Assembly (NCBI RefSeq): GCF_007644045.2
Contig: NZ_VMDW02000089.1
Location: 1-64,000, forward strand
From: Vogesella urethralis
GTDB taxonomy: Bacteria; Pseudomonadota; Gammaproteobacteria; Burkholderiales; Chromobacteriaceae
Length of the DNA stretch: 64,000 nucleotides
Direction: 5' to 3'
This document shows, one piece after another, positions 1 to 8,742 of this stretch (its first letter is position 1; each line of letters begins with the position of its first letter). A program made the position numbers and the translations under genes. A model generated the notes under the pieces. It was given only the letters and a program-made list of their open reading frames with translations. It was not told where the DNA came from and did no database searches.

Positions 1-1
1 G

Positions 2-397
2 CGTCGCGAAGGTGGCTTCCAGCGCGAAGAGCGCAGCTTCGACAAGCCGCGCTTCGGCGGCGACAAACCGCGCGAGGGTAACTTTGCCCCGCGCGGCGAG
101 CGTCGCGAAGGTGGCTTCCAGCGCGAAGAGCGCAGCTTCGACAAGCCGCGCTTCGGCGGCGACAAACCGCGCGACGGCAACTTCGCCCCGCGTGGCGAAC
201 GTCGTGAAGGTGGCTTCCAGCGCGAAGAACGCAGCTTCGACAAACCGCGCTTTGGCGGCGACAAACCGCGCGACGGCAATTTCGCCCCGCGTGGCGAGCG
301 TCGTGAAGGCGGCTTCCAGCGCGAAGAGCGCAGCTTCGACAAGCCGCGCTTTGGCAGCGACAAGAGTCGTGATGGCAATTTCGCCCCGCGTGGTGAA
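2..397 (+). repeat. Four tandem 99-bp coding repeats
   Basis: Copies start at 2, 101, 200 and 299. Each encodes a 33-residue unit beginning RREGGFQREERSFDKPRFGG and ending NFAPRGE. The copies differ mostly at third codon positions, and the last copy diverges at its end (SDKSR instead of GDKPR). The array may continue beyond the left edge. Confidence 0.95.
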
Positions 398-2293
398 AGC
401 CAGGGCGACAACCACATGCAGCGTAGCGAGGGCCACGCCCCGCGCGGCGATCATGGCCTGGATAAACCGCGTACCCTGTTTGGCGGTAAATCGTTTGCCC
501 CGGCAGCGGATACCGCGGCCCCTGCTCCGGCCGAACGTCCGCAAAAAACCTACACCCGAGACCGCGTTGCCGGTCGTGGTGGCAAAGCGCACCCGGACTA
601 CGTGGCCCCGCCAAGCCAGGAAACGCCGGATACCCCTGCCCAACCCGCTTCTAGCCAGGCACCGCGTACCGGCTTTCTGAAGCGCGTTGGTGATACCCCC
701 ACTGCACCGCAAGCCGAGCGCCAAGAAGGCGGCTTCCAGCGCGAAGAGCGCAGCTTCGACAAACCGCGCTTCGGCGGCGAACGTCGCGAAGGCGGCTTCC
801 AGCGCGAAGAACGCAGTTTCGACAAACCGCGCTTCGGCGGCGAGCGTCGCGAAGGCGGCTTCCAGCGTGAAGAACGCAGCTTCGACAAACCGCGCTTCGG
901 CGGCGAACGTCGCGAAGGCGGCTTCCAGCGCGAAGAACGCAGCTTCGACAAACCGCGCTTCGGCGGCGAGCGTCGCGAGGGCGGCTTCCAGCGCGAAGAA
1001 CGCAGCTTCGACAAACCACGCTTCGGCGGTGAACAGCGCGAAGCGCGCGGCGAGCATCCGCGTCAACACGGCGGGGACAAGGTTGGCCGCACGCCATTCG
1101 TGAAAGCGCAACCGCGCAGCCTGAAAGCTGGCGAGTTTGCGCTGTTTGCCAGCTGCCCGCGTGGCCTGGAAAAGATTCTGGCCGACGAGATTACCCAGCA
1201 AGGCGGCACCGAGCTGCAGCTCACCGATGGTGGCGTGGCCTTCACCGGCAACCGCGAAGTGATGATGCGCGTGAACCTGCACTCGCGCACCGCTAGCCGC
1301 TTGCTGATGCAGCTGGCGATGGGTAGCTACCGCGACGAACGCGACATCTACAACCTGGCCCGTGGCATCGACTGGCCGGCGCTGTTCGACGTTGGCTGCA
1401 CCATCAAGGTAAAAACCGACGGCCATGCCCGCCTGAAGAGCATCGATTACGTGTCGCTGGTGGTAAAAGACGCCATCTGCGACCGCTTCCGCGAGCTGGG
1501 CGGCGAGCGCCCTAGCGTCGATACCCGCACCCCGGACATGCGCATCCGCGTGTTCCTGTCCGGCTTTGATATCCAGATTTATCTGGATACCAGCGGCGAA
1601 GCGCTGTTCAAGCGCGGCTGGCGCGAAGAAACCGGCGAGGCCCCGCTGCGTGAAAACCTGGCGGCCGGCATCCTGCTGCTGGCCGGCTACAACGGCACCC
1701 AGCCGCTGCTGGACCCGATGTGCGGTAGCGGCACCTTCCTGGTGGAAGCTGCCGACATCGCGCTAAACCGCGCCCCGGGCCGCGATCGCCGCTTTGCCTT
1801 CGAGCTGCTGAAAGACCACAACGACCTGCTGTGGCACAGCATCAAGAACGATGCCGAGCTGGCGAGCCGCCAACTCGACACCCTGCCGCTGTTCGGTAAC
1901 GACCGCTCGGCGCAGATGGTAGACATCGCCCGCCGCAACCTGGAACGCGTTGGTATCGACCATCTGGTTACCCTCAGCGCCGGCGACGCCACCGCGCTCA
2001 CCGCCCCGGCGGCCAGCGGCCTGATCGTGTGTAACCCGCCTTACGGTGTCCGCCTGGACGAACAGGAAAGCCTGGCCGAACTGTACCCCCTGCTGGCCAC
2101 TTGGCTGAAGCGCAAGTTTGCAGGCTGGACCGCGCACCTGATGACCGCCGATAGCCGCCTGCCGGGCCTGATGCGCCTGGCAGCAGATACCCGCCCGATG
2201 CTGTACAACGGCGCACTGGAATGCCGCGTTTATGGCTTTACCCTGGTAGAAGGTTCCAACCGTAAGGATAAAAACGACACAAGCGGTCAGTAA
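2..2293 (+). CDS. THUMP-domain class I SAM-dependent 23S rRNA methyltransferase (RlmL N-half type) with repeat-rich N-terminal extension; 5' partial
   Basis: The reading frame is open from base 2, so the true start lies outside the window; an ATG at 416 is internal to the same frame. The first ~370 visible residues are low-complexity Arg/Gly/Glu/Phe sequence made of two tandem arrays, probably disordered. The enzyme follows: a THUMP-type RNA-binding region (around DNA 1130-1560), then a Rossmann methyltransferase with the SAM-binding stretch DPMCGSGTF (near 1711) and the catalytic NPPYG motif (near 2035), which marks N-methylation of a base. Family members modify 23S rRNA (RlmL makes m2G2445); the exact target here is inferred. 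The RlmK half of the gamma-proteobacterial fusion is absent, as is usual in betaproteobacteria. The extension could bind RNA or the ribosome. Confidence 0.88.
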   Translation, partial: RREGGFQREERSFDKPRFGGDKPREGNFAPRGERREGGFQREERSFDKPRFGGDKPRDGNFAPRGERREGGFQREERSFDKPRFGGDKPRDGNFAPRGERREGGFQREERSFDKPRFGSDKSRDGNFAPRGESQGDNHMQRSEGHAPRGDHGLDKPRTLFGGKSFAPAADTAAPAPAERPQKTYTRDRVAGRGGKAHPDYVAPPSQETPDTPAQPASSQAPRTGFLKRVGDTPTAPQAERQEGGFQREERSFDKPRFGGERREGGFQREERSFDKPRFGGERREGGFQREERSFDKPRFGGERREGGFQREERSFDKPRFGGERREGGFQREERSFDKPRFGGEQREARGEHPRQHGGDKVGRTPFVKAQPRSLKAGEFALFASCPRGLEKILADEITQQGGTELQLTDGGVAFTGNREVMMRVNLHSRTASRLLMQLAMGSYRDERDIYNLARGIDWPALFDVGCTIKVKTDGHARLKSIDYVSLVVKDAICDRFRELGGERPSVDTRTPDMRIRVFLSGFDIQIYLDTSGEALFKRGWREETGEAPLRENLAAGILLLAGYNGTQPLLDPMCGSGTFLVEAADIALNRAPGRDRRFAFELLKDHNDLLWHSIKNDAELASRQLDTLPLFGNDRSAQMVDIARRNLERVGIDHLVTLSAGDATALTAPAASGLIVCNPPYGVRLDEQESLAELYPLLATWLKRKFAGWTAHLMTADSRLPGLMRLAADTRPMLYNGALECRVYGFTLVEGSNRKDKNDTSGQ
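719..1033 (+). repeat. Five tandem 63-bp coding repeats
   Basis: Copies start at 719, 782, 845, 908 and 971. Each encodes the 21-residue unit (R)REGGFQREERSFDKPRFGG plus E, a shortened form of the 99-bp unit upstream. The copies are nearly identical, which suggests recent expansion by slippage or recombination. Antisense and shifted frames stay open through the array and are artefacts. Confidence 0.95.
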
Positions 2294-2381
2294 TCCGACA
2301 CCTGGTCTTGGCAAACGGCGGCGGCGTGACATAATCACGCCCTACCGCCAACTGCCCTCTGTACCGGGCACCCGCATAGAC

Positions 2382-2415
2382 AAAAGGCCTTACGCTCCGC
2401 GCAAGGCCTTTATTG
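2382..2415. terminator. Bidirectional Rho-independent terminator after the rRNA methyltransferase gene
   Basis: AAAGGCCTT (2383-2391) pairs with AAGGCCTTT (2403-2411), with A-rich and T-rich flanks. Confidence 0.7.
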
Positions 2416-2421
2416 CTGCCT

Positions 2422-2467
2422 GCGGCCAACCTTGGCCAGCCTGACCGTCCGGACTAAGGTTGGCCGC
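2422..2467. repeat. Inverted pair of the dispersed GTTGGCCGC motif
   Basis: GCGGCCAACCTT (2422-2433) is repeated as AAGGTTGGCCGC (2456-2467). This makes a perfect 12-bp stem with a 22-base loop between the methyltransferase and marC-family genes. Confidence 0.75.
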
Positions 2468-2510
2468 AACAGCAGTTGTTTTTTATCGAACATCGCGTAG
2501 TGTAAAACTT

Positions 2511-3113
2511 ATGGATACCTCTTTCCTGTCCGCCACCATCCTGCTGATCCTGATTACCGATCCGCTGGGCAACATCCCCCTGTTCATCTCGGCACTGAAA
2601 CAGGTGAAGCCGGAACGCCGCCGCAAGGTCGTATTCCGCGAGTGCTTCATCGCGTTCTCGGTACTGCTAACCTTCATGTTCTTTGGCAAAGGCTTTCTGG
2701 AGCTGATGCACCTGACCGACGAAAGCCTGCGCGTAGCCGGCGGTGTCATCCTGTTCCTGATTGCCATCAAAATGATTTTCCCCGGTGAAGGCAGCATGTT
2801 TGGCGGCGACAAAATGCACGGCGAGCCCTTCATCGTACCCATTGCCGTCCCGCTGATCGCTGGCCCCTCCGCGATGGCTACCGTGCTGCTGATGTCCACC
2901 CGTGAACCTGACCGCATGCTGGAATGGATTGGCGCCCTGACGCTGACCATGCTGGTAACGCTGCTGGTCTTCCTGTTCTCCGGCAAGATCCACCGCGCGC
3001 TGGGCGAACAAGCCATCACCGCGCTGGAACGCCTGATGGGCCTGGTACTGACCGCCATTTCCATCGAAATGCTGCTTGGCGGCGTGGCTGCCTACATCAA
3101 AAAACTGGCGTAA
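2511..3113 (+). CDS. MarC family (UPF0056/YhgN-type) integral membrane protein
   Basis: A 200-residue protein with about six hydrophobic segments, starting MDTSFLSATILLILITDPLG. The early DPLGN and the later PLIAGPSA stretch are typical of the MarC/YhgN family. These are inner-membrane proteins once linked to antibiotic resistance but of unproven transport function. I placed the start at the ATG at 2511; an in-frame TTG at 2460 would add 17 non-family residues and falls in the dispersed repeat. It stands alone, with a terminator before it and a hairpin after it. Confidence 0.87.
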   Translation: MDTSFLSATILLILITDPLGNIPLFISALKQVKPERRRKVVFRECFIAFSVLLTFMFFGKGFLELMHLTDESLRVAGGVILFLIAIKMIFPGEGSMFGGDKMHGEPFIVPIAVPLIAGPSAMATVLLMSTREPDRMLEWIGALTLTMLVTLLVFLFSGKIHRALGEQAITALERLMGLVLTAISIEMLLGGVAAYIKKLA

Positions 3114-3132
3114 AAAAATCGCCCAGAGGGGT

Positions 3133-3162
3133 AATGCCAGTCAGAAAAAACTGACTGGCATT
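3133..3162. terminator. Hairpin between the convergent marC-family gene and polysaccharide cluster
   Basis: AATGCCAGTCAG (3133-3144) pairs perfectly with CTGACTGGCATT (3151-3162). No T-run follows immediately on the plus strand, but TTTTT lies about 13 bases on. It sits at the junction of the GC-rich backbone and the AT-rich cluster. Confidence 0.5.
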
Positions 3163-3200
3163 CGCAATGCTGGCGGTTTTTCTCAAAAATGCGAAATATA

Positions 3201-4391
3201 TTAATCAGCGAGAATACGGTTAATTCGCTCTACCATAGGCATCAGGCGCTGATGCCATGAATGGTACTCTTCTACATATTTCAAACCTGCCTGCGCCAGT
3301 GAACCTCGCAGAGTATCATCTTGCCACAACCGCAAAAGGGCCGCCGCATACTCCTCAGGCCGGTCAGCTACTAAGAGATCACGCTCCGGCATAGCCTGCA
3401 ATCCTTCCAGAGCAACGGTAGAGGTAACTACAGGCAAACCGAGTGCCATATACTCAAGAACCTTGTTCTGGACGCCAGCCCCCAATCTTACCGGTGCAAC
3501 CCCCACCCGCGCATCAGCCAATGCGTCAGCAATACTGTGCACATTGCTCGCAACTTCTACAGAATCGAACATTTCTAGCCGCTTTGCGTCGCCAGGTTTA
3601 ATTCGTCCCACTACCCGGAACCGGCAATCCAAGCGCTGACGTATCACAGGCAAAACCTCTTCTGCAAAATAAAAACATGCATCAAGATTTTGCACAGAAG
3701 TCATGTTGCCAATAAAAGCAGCAACGGGAGCACTTACTTCTCGCGACTTAAAGGGTAGTGCGCTCAAATCAACCCCATTTGAACATACAAGCAAGTTATC
3801 CAACACTCTACCATTCAATAGAAAATCACGATCAAAATCAGACACTAACGTTACAAGCGGAAATTCATCAACAATTTTCTGCTCATAACTTAACAAACGA
3901 TTTGCTTCAAAATGGAAAACCCATGATTTGAAATTCCTTTTAGAGGAAAGTTTACTGATCCGTTGATAATTCATCGAAATGGCATCAGTCATTTCCAGAA
4001 CTGAAGGAATGTCACGCCCCCTAAGGTACTCTCCGGCTCGAATGAGGTGTGCAAAAAACATATCATGCTCAGGCACTAACGCATCCAGTTTTCTTGCAAA
4101 TTCATTTGAGCGATAATACGCAATCTGTAGCGGTGTAGAAGTCGGTATGGCTAATGCAACATTCAACAACGATTGCCACTTTGGCAAATAAACGCGCTCA
4201 ATACGCTTGAAAACACCATCATCAGGCAATGCCGAATGCAATTCATCTTGAGTCTCGCACAAGCTCAAGAGCGACAAGTCGTGATACTTGGCAAGCTCCT
4301 TGCAAATTTCATAAATGCGCAGCCTGTCACCACCTATTACCGGATAAGGATATCTCGGTGTCAGAATCAGAATCTGTTTGCGTTGCATCAT
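3201..4391 (-). CDS. Glycosyltransferase family 4 (GT-B fold), polysaccharide assembly
   Basis: About 396 residues with an N-terminal ILILTPRYPYPVIGGDRLR stretch, like the acceptor-side start of GT4 enzymes of the PEP-CTERM/exopolysaccharide group. The C-terminal half has LGAGVQNKVLEYMALGLPVV, the usual nucleotide-sugar site with its conserved glutamate. The predicted role is adding a sugar to the lipid-linked repeat unit on the cytoplasmic face; donor and acceptor are unknown. The ATG at 4391 gives a four-base ATGA overlap with the upstream gene, so I prefer it to a TTG three codons earlier. It is the last gene of the cluster. Confidence 0.85.
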   Translation of the reverse strand: MMQRKQILILTPRYPYPVIGGDRLRIYEICKELAKYHDLSLLSLCETQDELHSALPDDGVFKRIERVYLPKWQSLLNVALAIPTSTPLQIAYYRSNEFARKLDALVPEHDMFFAHLIRAGEYLRGRDIPSVLEMTDAISMNYQRISKLSSKRNFKSWVFHFEANRLLSYEQKIVDEFPLVTLVSDFDRDFLLNGRVLDNLLVCSNGVDLSALPFKSREVSAPVAAFIGNMTSVQNLDACFYFAEEVLPVIRQRLDCRFRVVGRIKPGDAKRLEMFDSVEVASNVHSIADALADARVGVAPVRLGAGVQNKVLEYMALGLPVVTSTVALEGLQAMPERDLLVADRPEEYAAALLRLWQDDTLRGSLAQAGLKYVEEYHSWHQRLMPMVERINRILAD

Positions 4392-5470
4392 TTTTCCCAA
4401 AAATTCTCAATCGCAGCATTGACCACCTTTCGATGATACTTCTGTGCTTGCTTCAGCCCTCTCTCAGCACACTGAGCCCTTGCACAACTGTCGCGCCAAG
4501 CATCCAATAGCACACCCGCCATATGTTCAATACTATACGGATCAAAAAGCCATCCGGCATCACCCACCACCTCTGGTAGTGACGTGGTATTGCTACACAC
4601 AACTGCAGTACCACTTGCCATGGCTTCCAAAACCGGAATGCCAAAACCTTCGAACAACGATGGCATTACAAATAGCTCGGCGTTACGATACAGACTTCGC
4701 AAGGTAATCTCGTCGACAAAGCGTTCAAATACAACTGAAGAGCCAATGCCTAACTGCTCTGCGCGTTTTATGAAATGTGCCTGGTGTGCTTGCTTGATAC
4801 CAACAATACGCAACTGAAGCTCTACAACATCCCGACCGCCACGCTTCTTTAACAAAGAAAATGCATGTAGCAAAGCAGACAAGTTCTTACTGGGTGCCTC
4901 ACCCGAAACAGCAAGAACATAGGGCGCATGGCTTTCCACTGCCTCTTCGTTTTGCTCATACCAAGAAGCATCCAAGCTATTTGGTATGACCAAAACCGAC
5001 TCATCCTTCAGATTGAAACGCTTCAGTATCTCGCCTTTTGTATACTCTGAGACAGTAACAATCTTGTCTGCACGGGCAATAACACCAGGGACCACATAGC
5101 GTCTGTAAACCCTACCTAACGTCTGATATGGAGAAACAGATGGTGGTAAAGAACGCCATGACTCAAGAAAAATCAGATCATGAACAACAAGAATAAGCTC
5201 AGTGGCACTTCGCAAGCGCAGAGGACCAGTGTTGTATGGACATAAAAGGCGTTCAACCTTGTATTTACCACACATTGCAGGTAAAACCTGCTGCTCCCAC
5301 CATGGAAAAAAACCATTACCCTCACAATATGCACGCAAATCACCAGCAGGGCTTGATTCTGGCAAGAAAGCGCTTACCGAATCTTGCACTGGTTCAATGA
5401 AACTACGTGCATATCGCCCCATGCCACGATATTCACCCACCATCCAGCGAGCATCCACTGCCAACATCAT
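4388..5470 (-). CDS. Glycosyltransferase family 4
   Basis: A 360-residue GT-B enzyme. It begins MMLAVDARWMVGEYRGMGRY, the glycine-rich acceptor-domain start typical of mannosyltransferase-like GT4 proteins. The donor site PSLFEGFGIPVLEAMASG carries the family E-x7-E motif. With manC upstream in the cluster, a GDP-mannose-derived donor is plausible but unproven. Four-base overlaps with both neighbours indicate translational coupling in one operon. Confidence 0.87.
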   Translation of the reverse strand: MMLAVDARWMVGEYRGMGRYARSFIEPVQDSVSAFLPESSPAGDLRAYCEGNGFFPWWEQQVLPAMCGKYKVERLLCPYNTGPLRLRSATELILVVHDLIFLESWRSLPPSVSPYQTLGRVYRRYVVPGVIARADKIVTVSEYTKGEILKRFNLKDESVLVIPNSLDASWYEQNEEAVESHAPYVLAVSGEAPSKNLSALLHAFSLLKKRGGRDVVELQLRIVGIKQAHQAHFIKRAEQLGIGSSVVFERFVDEITLRSLYRNAELFVMPSLFEGFGIPVLEAMASGTAVVCSNTTSLPEVVGDAGWLFDPYSIEHMAGVLLDAWRDSCARAQCAERGLKQAQKYHRKVVNAAIENFWEK

Positions 5471-6537
5471 CGATTCCTGTGCTCAAAAGTAGAAACTGCA
5501 CGGTTATAAATCTCAACGGTCTCATCTACCATGCGGTCAAGGCGCCAATTCTTCTCGTAATCCTCGCGAGCATTTTGTCTAAGTTTACCAAGTAAAGAAC
5601 GGTTTTGTGCCAAAGTACGCAACTTGTCTGCAATCGACTCGGCCGAAATAGCCGCAATCAATCCATTTACGCCATCATTAATCACATCTCGCACACCTGG
5701 GATATCATGCCCCAACAATGCACAGTGGGCTGACAGGGCTTCCAGCAGGCTTAAAGGTAAACCTTCATGCAGGGAAGGTAATGCACAGACGTGAGCGCGT
5801 TGAAACACATCGGCGGGAGACTCAACGTAGCCCAAGAATTCAACCGCCTCAAGAAGGTGGTTAGACGCCACAAACTCACGTGCAGTCTGCTCCAGCGGCC
5901 CGCCGCCCGCCAGCAATACTTTCACGGAAACCTGCTGCTGACGAAGCAAGGCCACTGCTGCCAACAGTCTCATCATGCCTTTGTGCTCGACAAACCGGCC
6001 GACAAAACAAACTGTCAACTCAGCCTCATTAGGCAACACAGCAAGCGCCCCCCCCATATCGGAAACCCCATTCAGCACCACCGAAGAGCGGCGCTGAACA
6101 TCAAGAGGCAACTCGACTAACGTTTTTTCCGAGATACTGATGAGCCTGTCCAGATTGTGGAAAACTACGTGACTACCCAGCCTGGCTAGCCATGATCTAA
6201 CGGTCACCTGTTCCAAAGACGAGTATGGTAAATGTTTTGTGCCGACAAACGGCTTGCTATGTTTCAGGATGGCAGCCAAGTAAATTGCCCTGATACCATT
6301 GAAATGCACAACATCATAACTTGGCAACATGTCTTCAATCAGACGTTTATTACCGACAAAGTCTTTATAACCAATCGAAACTGGCAAAAAACGCACACCA
6401 TCAACTGCATGACGTTCATGCATGGAAACACTGGTAACACACCAGCCACGTTCAACCAAGACCTGTGCAATACTGCGGCTGTAGATTTCCTGGCCACCCC
6501 AAACAGCACCAAAGTCAATTAGCAATAGTTTTTTCAT
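5467..6537 (-). CDS. Glycosyltransferase family 4
   Basis: A 356-residue GT-B protein. The N-terminus MKKLLLIDFGAVWGGQEIYS has the GGxE-type loop of GT4 enzymes, and the C-terminal donor site contains LPSLHEGLPLSLLEAL (E-x7-E). Its predicted role is repeat-unit glycosylation in the cytoplasm. It overlaps the upstream membrane-protein gene by 23 bases and the downstream GT4 gene by four. Codon use is more AT-rich than in the flanking chromosome. The sugar specificity cannot be read from sequence. Confidence 0.86.
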   Translation of the reverse strand: MKKLLLIDFGAVWGGQEIYSRSIAQVLVERGWCVTSVSMHERHAVDGVRFLPVSIGYKDFVGNKRLIEDMLPSYDVVHFNGIRAIYLAAILKHSKPFVGTKHLPYSSLEQVTVRSWLARLGSHVVFHNLDRLISISEKTLVELPLDVQRRSSVVLNGVSDMGGALAVLPNEAELTVCFVGRFVEHKGMMRLLAAVALLRQQQVSVKVLLAGGGPLEQTAREFVASNHLLEAVEFLGYVESPADVFQRAHVCALPSLHEGLPLSLLEALSAHCALLGHDIPGVRDVINDGVNGLIAAISAESIADKLRTLAQNRSLLGKLRQNAREDYEKNWRLDRMVDETVEIYNRAVSTFEHRNR

Positions 6538-7756
6538 TTGAGCCTTGAAAGTTACACACTCCTGCTACTGCAGCAAAGTATAAATATGCAATTGGGAAAT
6601 AATGAGCAACCAAGAAAAAATTTGAGGCCAACAACCCAAAAAAACTTACTAAGACATAAAACTGCTTTCTTCTTAGCAAGCCAAAGAAAATGGTGACCAA
6701 AAAGGTAAGATAAGTAGCAAAACCTATAATGCCACTCTCCGCTGCCACAGTCACATATGTATTGTGTGCATAAACTTCCCTCGGAAAAAAAGTCATGTAA
6801 TCAGCAATTCTTAGCTGGAAATTACCAAAACCAACACCAAGCAGAATGTTATCCAAAAACATGGAAACTCCGGATATTAACAAATCCAAGCGCTCGGCTG
6901 ATGAGTTATCCAGTTCCTCACCATTATCAAAAAAAACAGGCACAAGAGTAACAAGACGCTCTTGCACATCAAATAGATTGAACACCACAAGAAAAAAAAC
7001 AAGCGCAGACAAAGAGAAAAACAACCGAAAGAAAACCTTAAAGAAATTATCAGAACGTAAAAAATTTAAAAAAATAACCTGCAGGAAAAATATAAGTAAA
7101 GTCGCTCGTGAAAATGTAGCAACTATAGCCAAAAACAAAACACCAACAATAAAGTTCCTTAAAAATTTATTTTCCTTAAAAACATAAAACACCAGTGGCC
7201 AGGCCATTGTAAGCAAGTAACCAAAATAGTTCGGATCGTCAAACAAGCCGTTTGCACGAAAACTATCACCAGTTGTCATTGAGCGAGATTCTGTCCCTGG
7301 AACAAAAAAGCGTCCCAATCCGAACTGTAAAAATCCAAAAAAAGAAGAAACCAAAGCAGAGAAAATAAGTGATAAAAAGAAAAAATTTACCCTTCTGGGA
7401 GAGTAGACCATCACACTTCTTGCCAAGAAATACAATACAAGGCAACTTATCATTGAAGTGTAATGGGAGAATGCAATAACAATATTGCCAGCCCACAATA
7501 CACTCAAGCCCGAGTAAAAAAAGAAGCCCAAAAGAGAAGCATCAACCCAACATAGCGGTATTTTTTCATTAACCCTAGCAAATCTAAAAACCAAAAAACC
7601 AACAAAAAAAATTGCAAAACCTATTTTTGTTAAAGTAAATGGCCCAGCAATATAGAAACTAGATGCCACAAAGGTAGTAACAACAAGCCACCAAAAGAGG
7701 CCCAAGTAAAAATTAACGCCATAAAAATTAGTGGCAAAATTACTGGATTGGCTCAA
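6515..7756 (-). CDS. O-antigen polymerase/ligase family membrane protein (Wzy/WaaL-like)
   Basis: About 413 residues, very hydrophobic and Phe-rich, with 10-12 predicted membrane segments. The central loop with RANGLFDDPNYFGYLL, followed by ATFSRAT, and the later HNTYVTVAAESG are hallmarks of the Wzy_C/O-antigen ligase domain. In this cluster, polymerisation of flipped repeat units in the periplasm (Wzy) is the likeliest role; a WaaL-type ligase is possible. I chose the TTG at 7756: GGAGG stands five bases before it and it makes a TTGA overlap with the upstream stop. An ATG at 7792 would overlap by 40 bases without such a site. GC is about one third or less in places, the lowest in the window. 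Confidence 0.82.
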   Translation of the reverse strand: MSQSSNFATNFYGVNFYLGLFWWLVVTTFVASSFYIAGPFTLTKIGFAIFFVGFLVFRFARVNEKIPLCWVDASLLGFFFYSGLSVLWAGNIVIAFSHYTSMISCLVLYFLARSVMVYSPRRVNFFFLSLIFSALVSSFFGFLQFGLGRFFVPGTESRSMTTGDSFRANGLFDDPNYFGYLLTMAWPLVFYVFKENKFLRNFIVGVLFLAIVATFSRATLLIFFLQVIFLNFLRSDNFFKVFFRLFFSLSALVFFLVVFNLFDVQERLVTLVPVFFDNGEELDNSSAERLDLLISGVSMFLDNILLGVGFGNFQLRIADYMTFFPREVYAHNTYVTVAAESGIIGFATYLTFLVTIFFGLLRRKQFYVLVSFFGLLASNFFLVAHYFPIAYLYFAAVAGVCNFQGSNEKTIAN

Positions 7757-8742
7757 TTCATCCTCCCTGTAACTCTTCTTAAAAATCTCCAAAAAATCAC
7801 ACTCGATTTGCCACCAATAAGATAAACAACCTCTTTCGCAGAAATAATTCTAAAAAATCTGACCAAACCATAAAATCTCGCAAGAAAACCAACTCGATCA
7901 ATAGAGGCCATCATCAGATAGAAACTGGACTTAATTGAAAGTGAATAAATAGAATCAGCATGCTTTACAGGATCAATACATTCCAAAACGGAGACCCAAC
8001 ACTTCATATGGTTATGACGAACCAGCATGTCCTTTTTGAAACGTGCAAAATATTCGTCAATACTGGTATTCCTGTGTAACCAAGCACTGGCTGAATTATC
8101 ATGAACACGATACTTAAACGTCTTGATTGAGGACCTGACAATGCCACCCGAGGCCAAGCCTCTGAAGGTTGTCTGATCATCTTCATTAGGTAAATCAGGT
8201 GGTAATGCACCAAAGTCCAAAAAAATGCTACGACGCATAGCATGGCCGATAGGCATGATTAGCGGATTACCACGCTTGATCGCCAAGGCCACATTATCCA
8301 GCAAATCATCAGGATAATTGATTTCTTTACGAATAATGCCATGCTCGTTAATTACGTAGCCACTGGTAGAAATCATCAGCTTGCCAGGGTTGCTGGCAAA
8401 GAGCAATTCAGTCACAGCTGCGCGATTGGGTAGTGACACATCATCACCAGCAACGGCAATGATAATATCAGCACTGCTGGCTTCGATGCCACACTGCAGG
8501 TTGGTATTGATCCCTCTATTGATCGGCGAGAGCAGCAACTTCCACTGTTCACTCAGTGAATGTCTGGCAACATAATCGAGGATGATATCCTGAGTACCAT
8601 CGGTGGAGCCATCATCTGCAATCACCACCTCATCTGGTGTTCTCTCTTGAGTTCGTATACCTTCCAACGCTTCTTCGATAAACTGGCGCTGGTTATAGGA
8701 TATAAGAACAAAAGCAATAGTAGCGCAGCTTTCACTTTGCAT
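7753..8742 (-). CDS. Glycosyltransferase family 2 (GT-A fold)
   Basis: A 329-residue protein. Its first ~110 residues show the GT2 nucleotide-binding core: AFVLISYNQRQFIEEALEGI, VVIADDGSTDGTQD (UDP/dTDP-sugar binding) and AGDDVSLP in the position of the metal-binding DxD. The C-terminal part has a hydrophobic stretch (FYLMMASIDRVGFLARFYGL) that may contact the membrane. It probably adds one sugar of the repeat unit. It starts directly after the stop of the flippase gene, within the same operon. Confidence 0.87.
   Translation of the reverse strand: MQSESCATIAFVLISYNQRQFIEEALEGIRTQERTPDEVVIADDGSTDGTQDIILDYVARHSLSEQWKLLLSPINRGINTNLQCGIEASSADIIIAVAGDDVSLPNRAAVTELLFASNPGKLMISTSGYVINEHGIIRKEINYPDDLLDNVALAIKRGNPLIMPIGHAMRRSIFLDFGALPPDLPNEDDQTTFRGLASGGIVRSSIKTFKYRVHDNSASAWLHRNTSIDEYFARFKKDMLVRHNHMKCWVSVLECIDPVKHADSIYSLSIKSSFYLMMASIDRVGFLARFYGLVRFFRIISAKEVVYLIGGKSSVIFWRFLRRVTGRMN

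Noticed and set aside
2-1033. Possible CRISPR array
   Set aside because: The repeats are directly adjacent without unique spacers, are in frame and are translated. There are no cas genes.
598-1103. Three repeat-containing frames on both strands over the 63-bp array
   Set aside because: 63 is a multiple of three, so every frame of the repeat stays open. Only the frame continuous with the methyltransferase is real.
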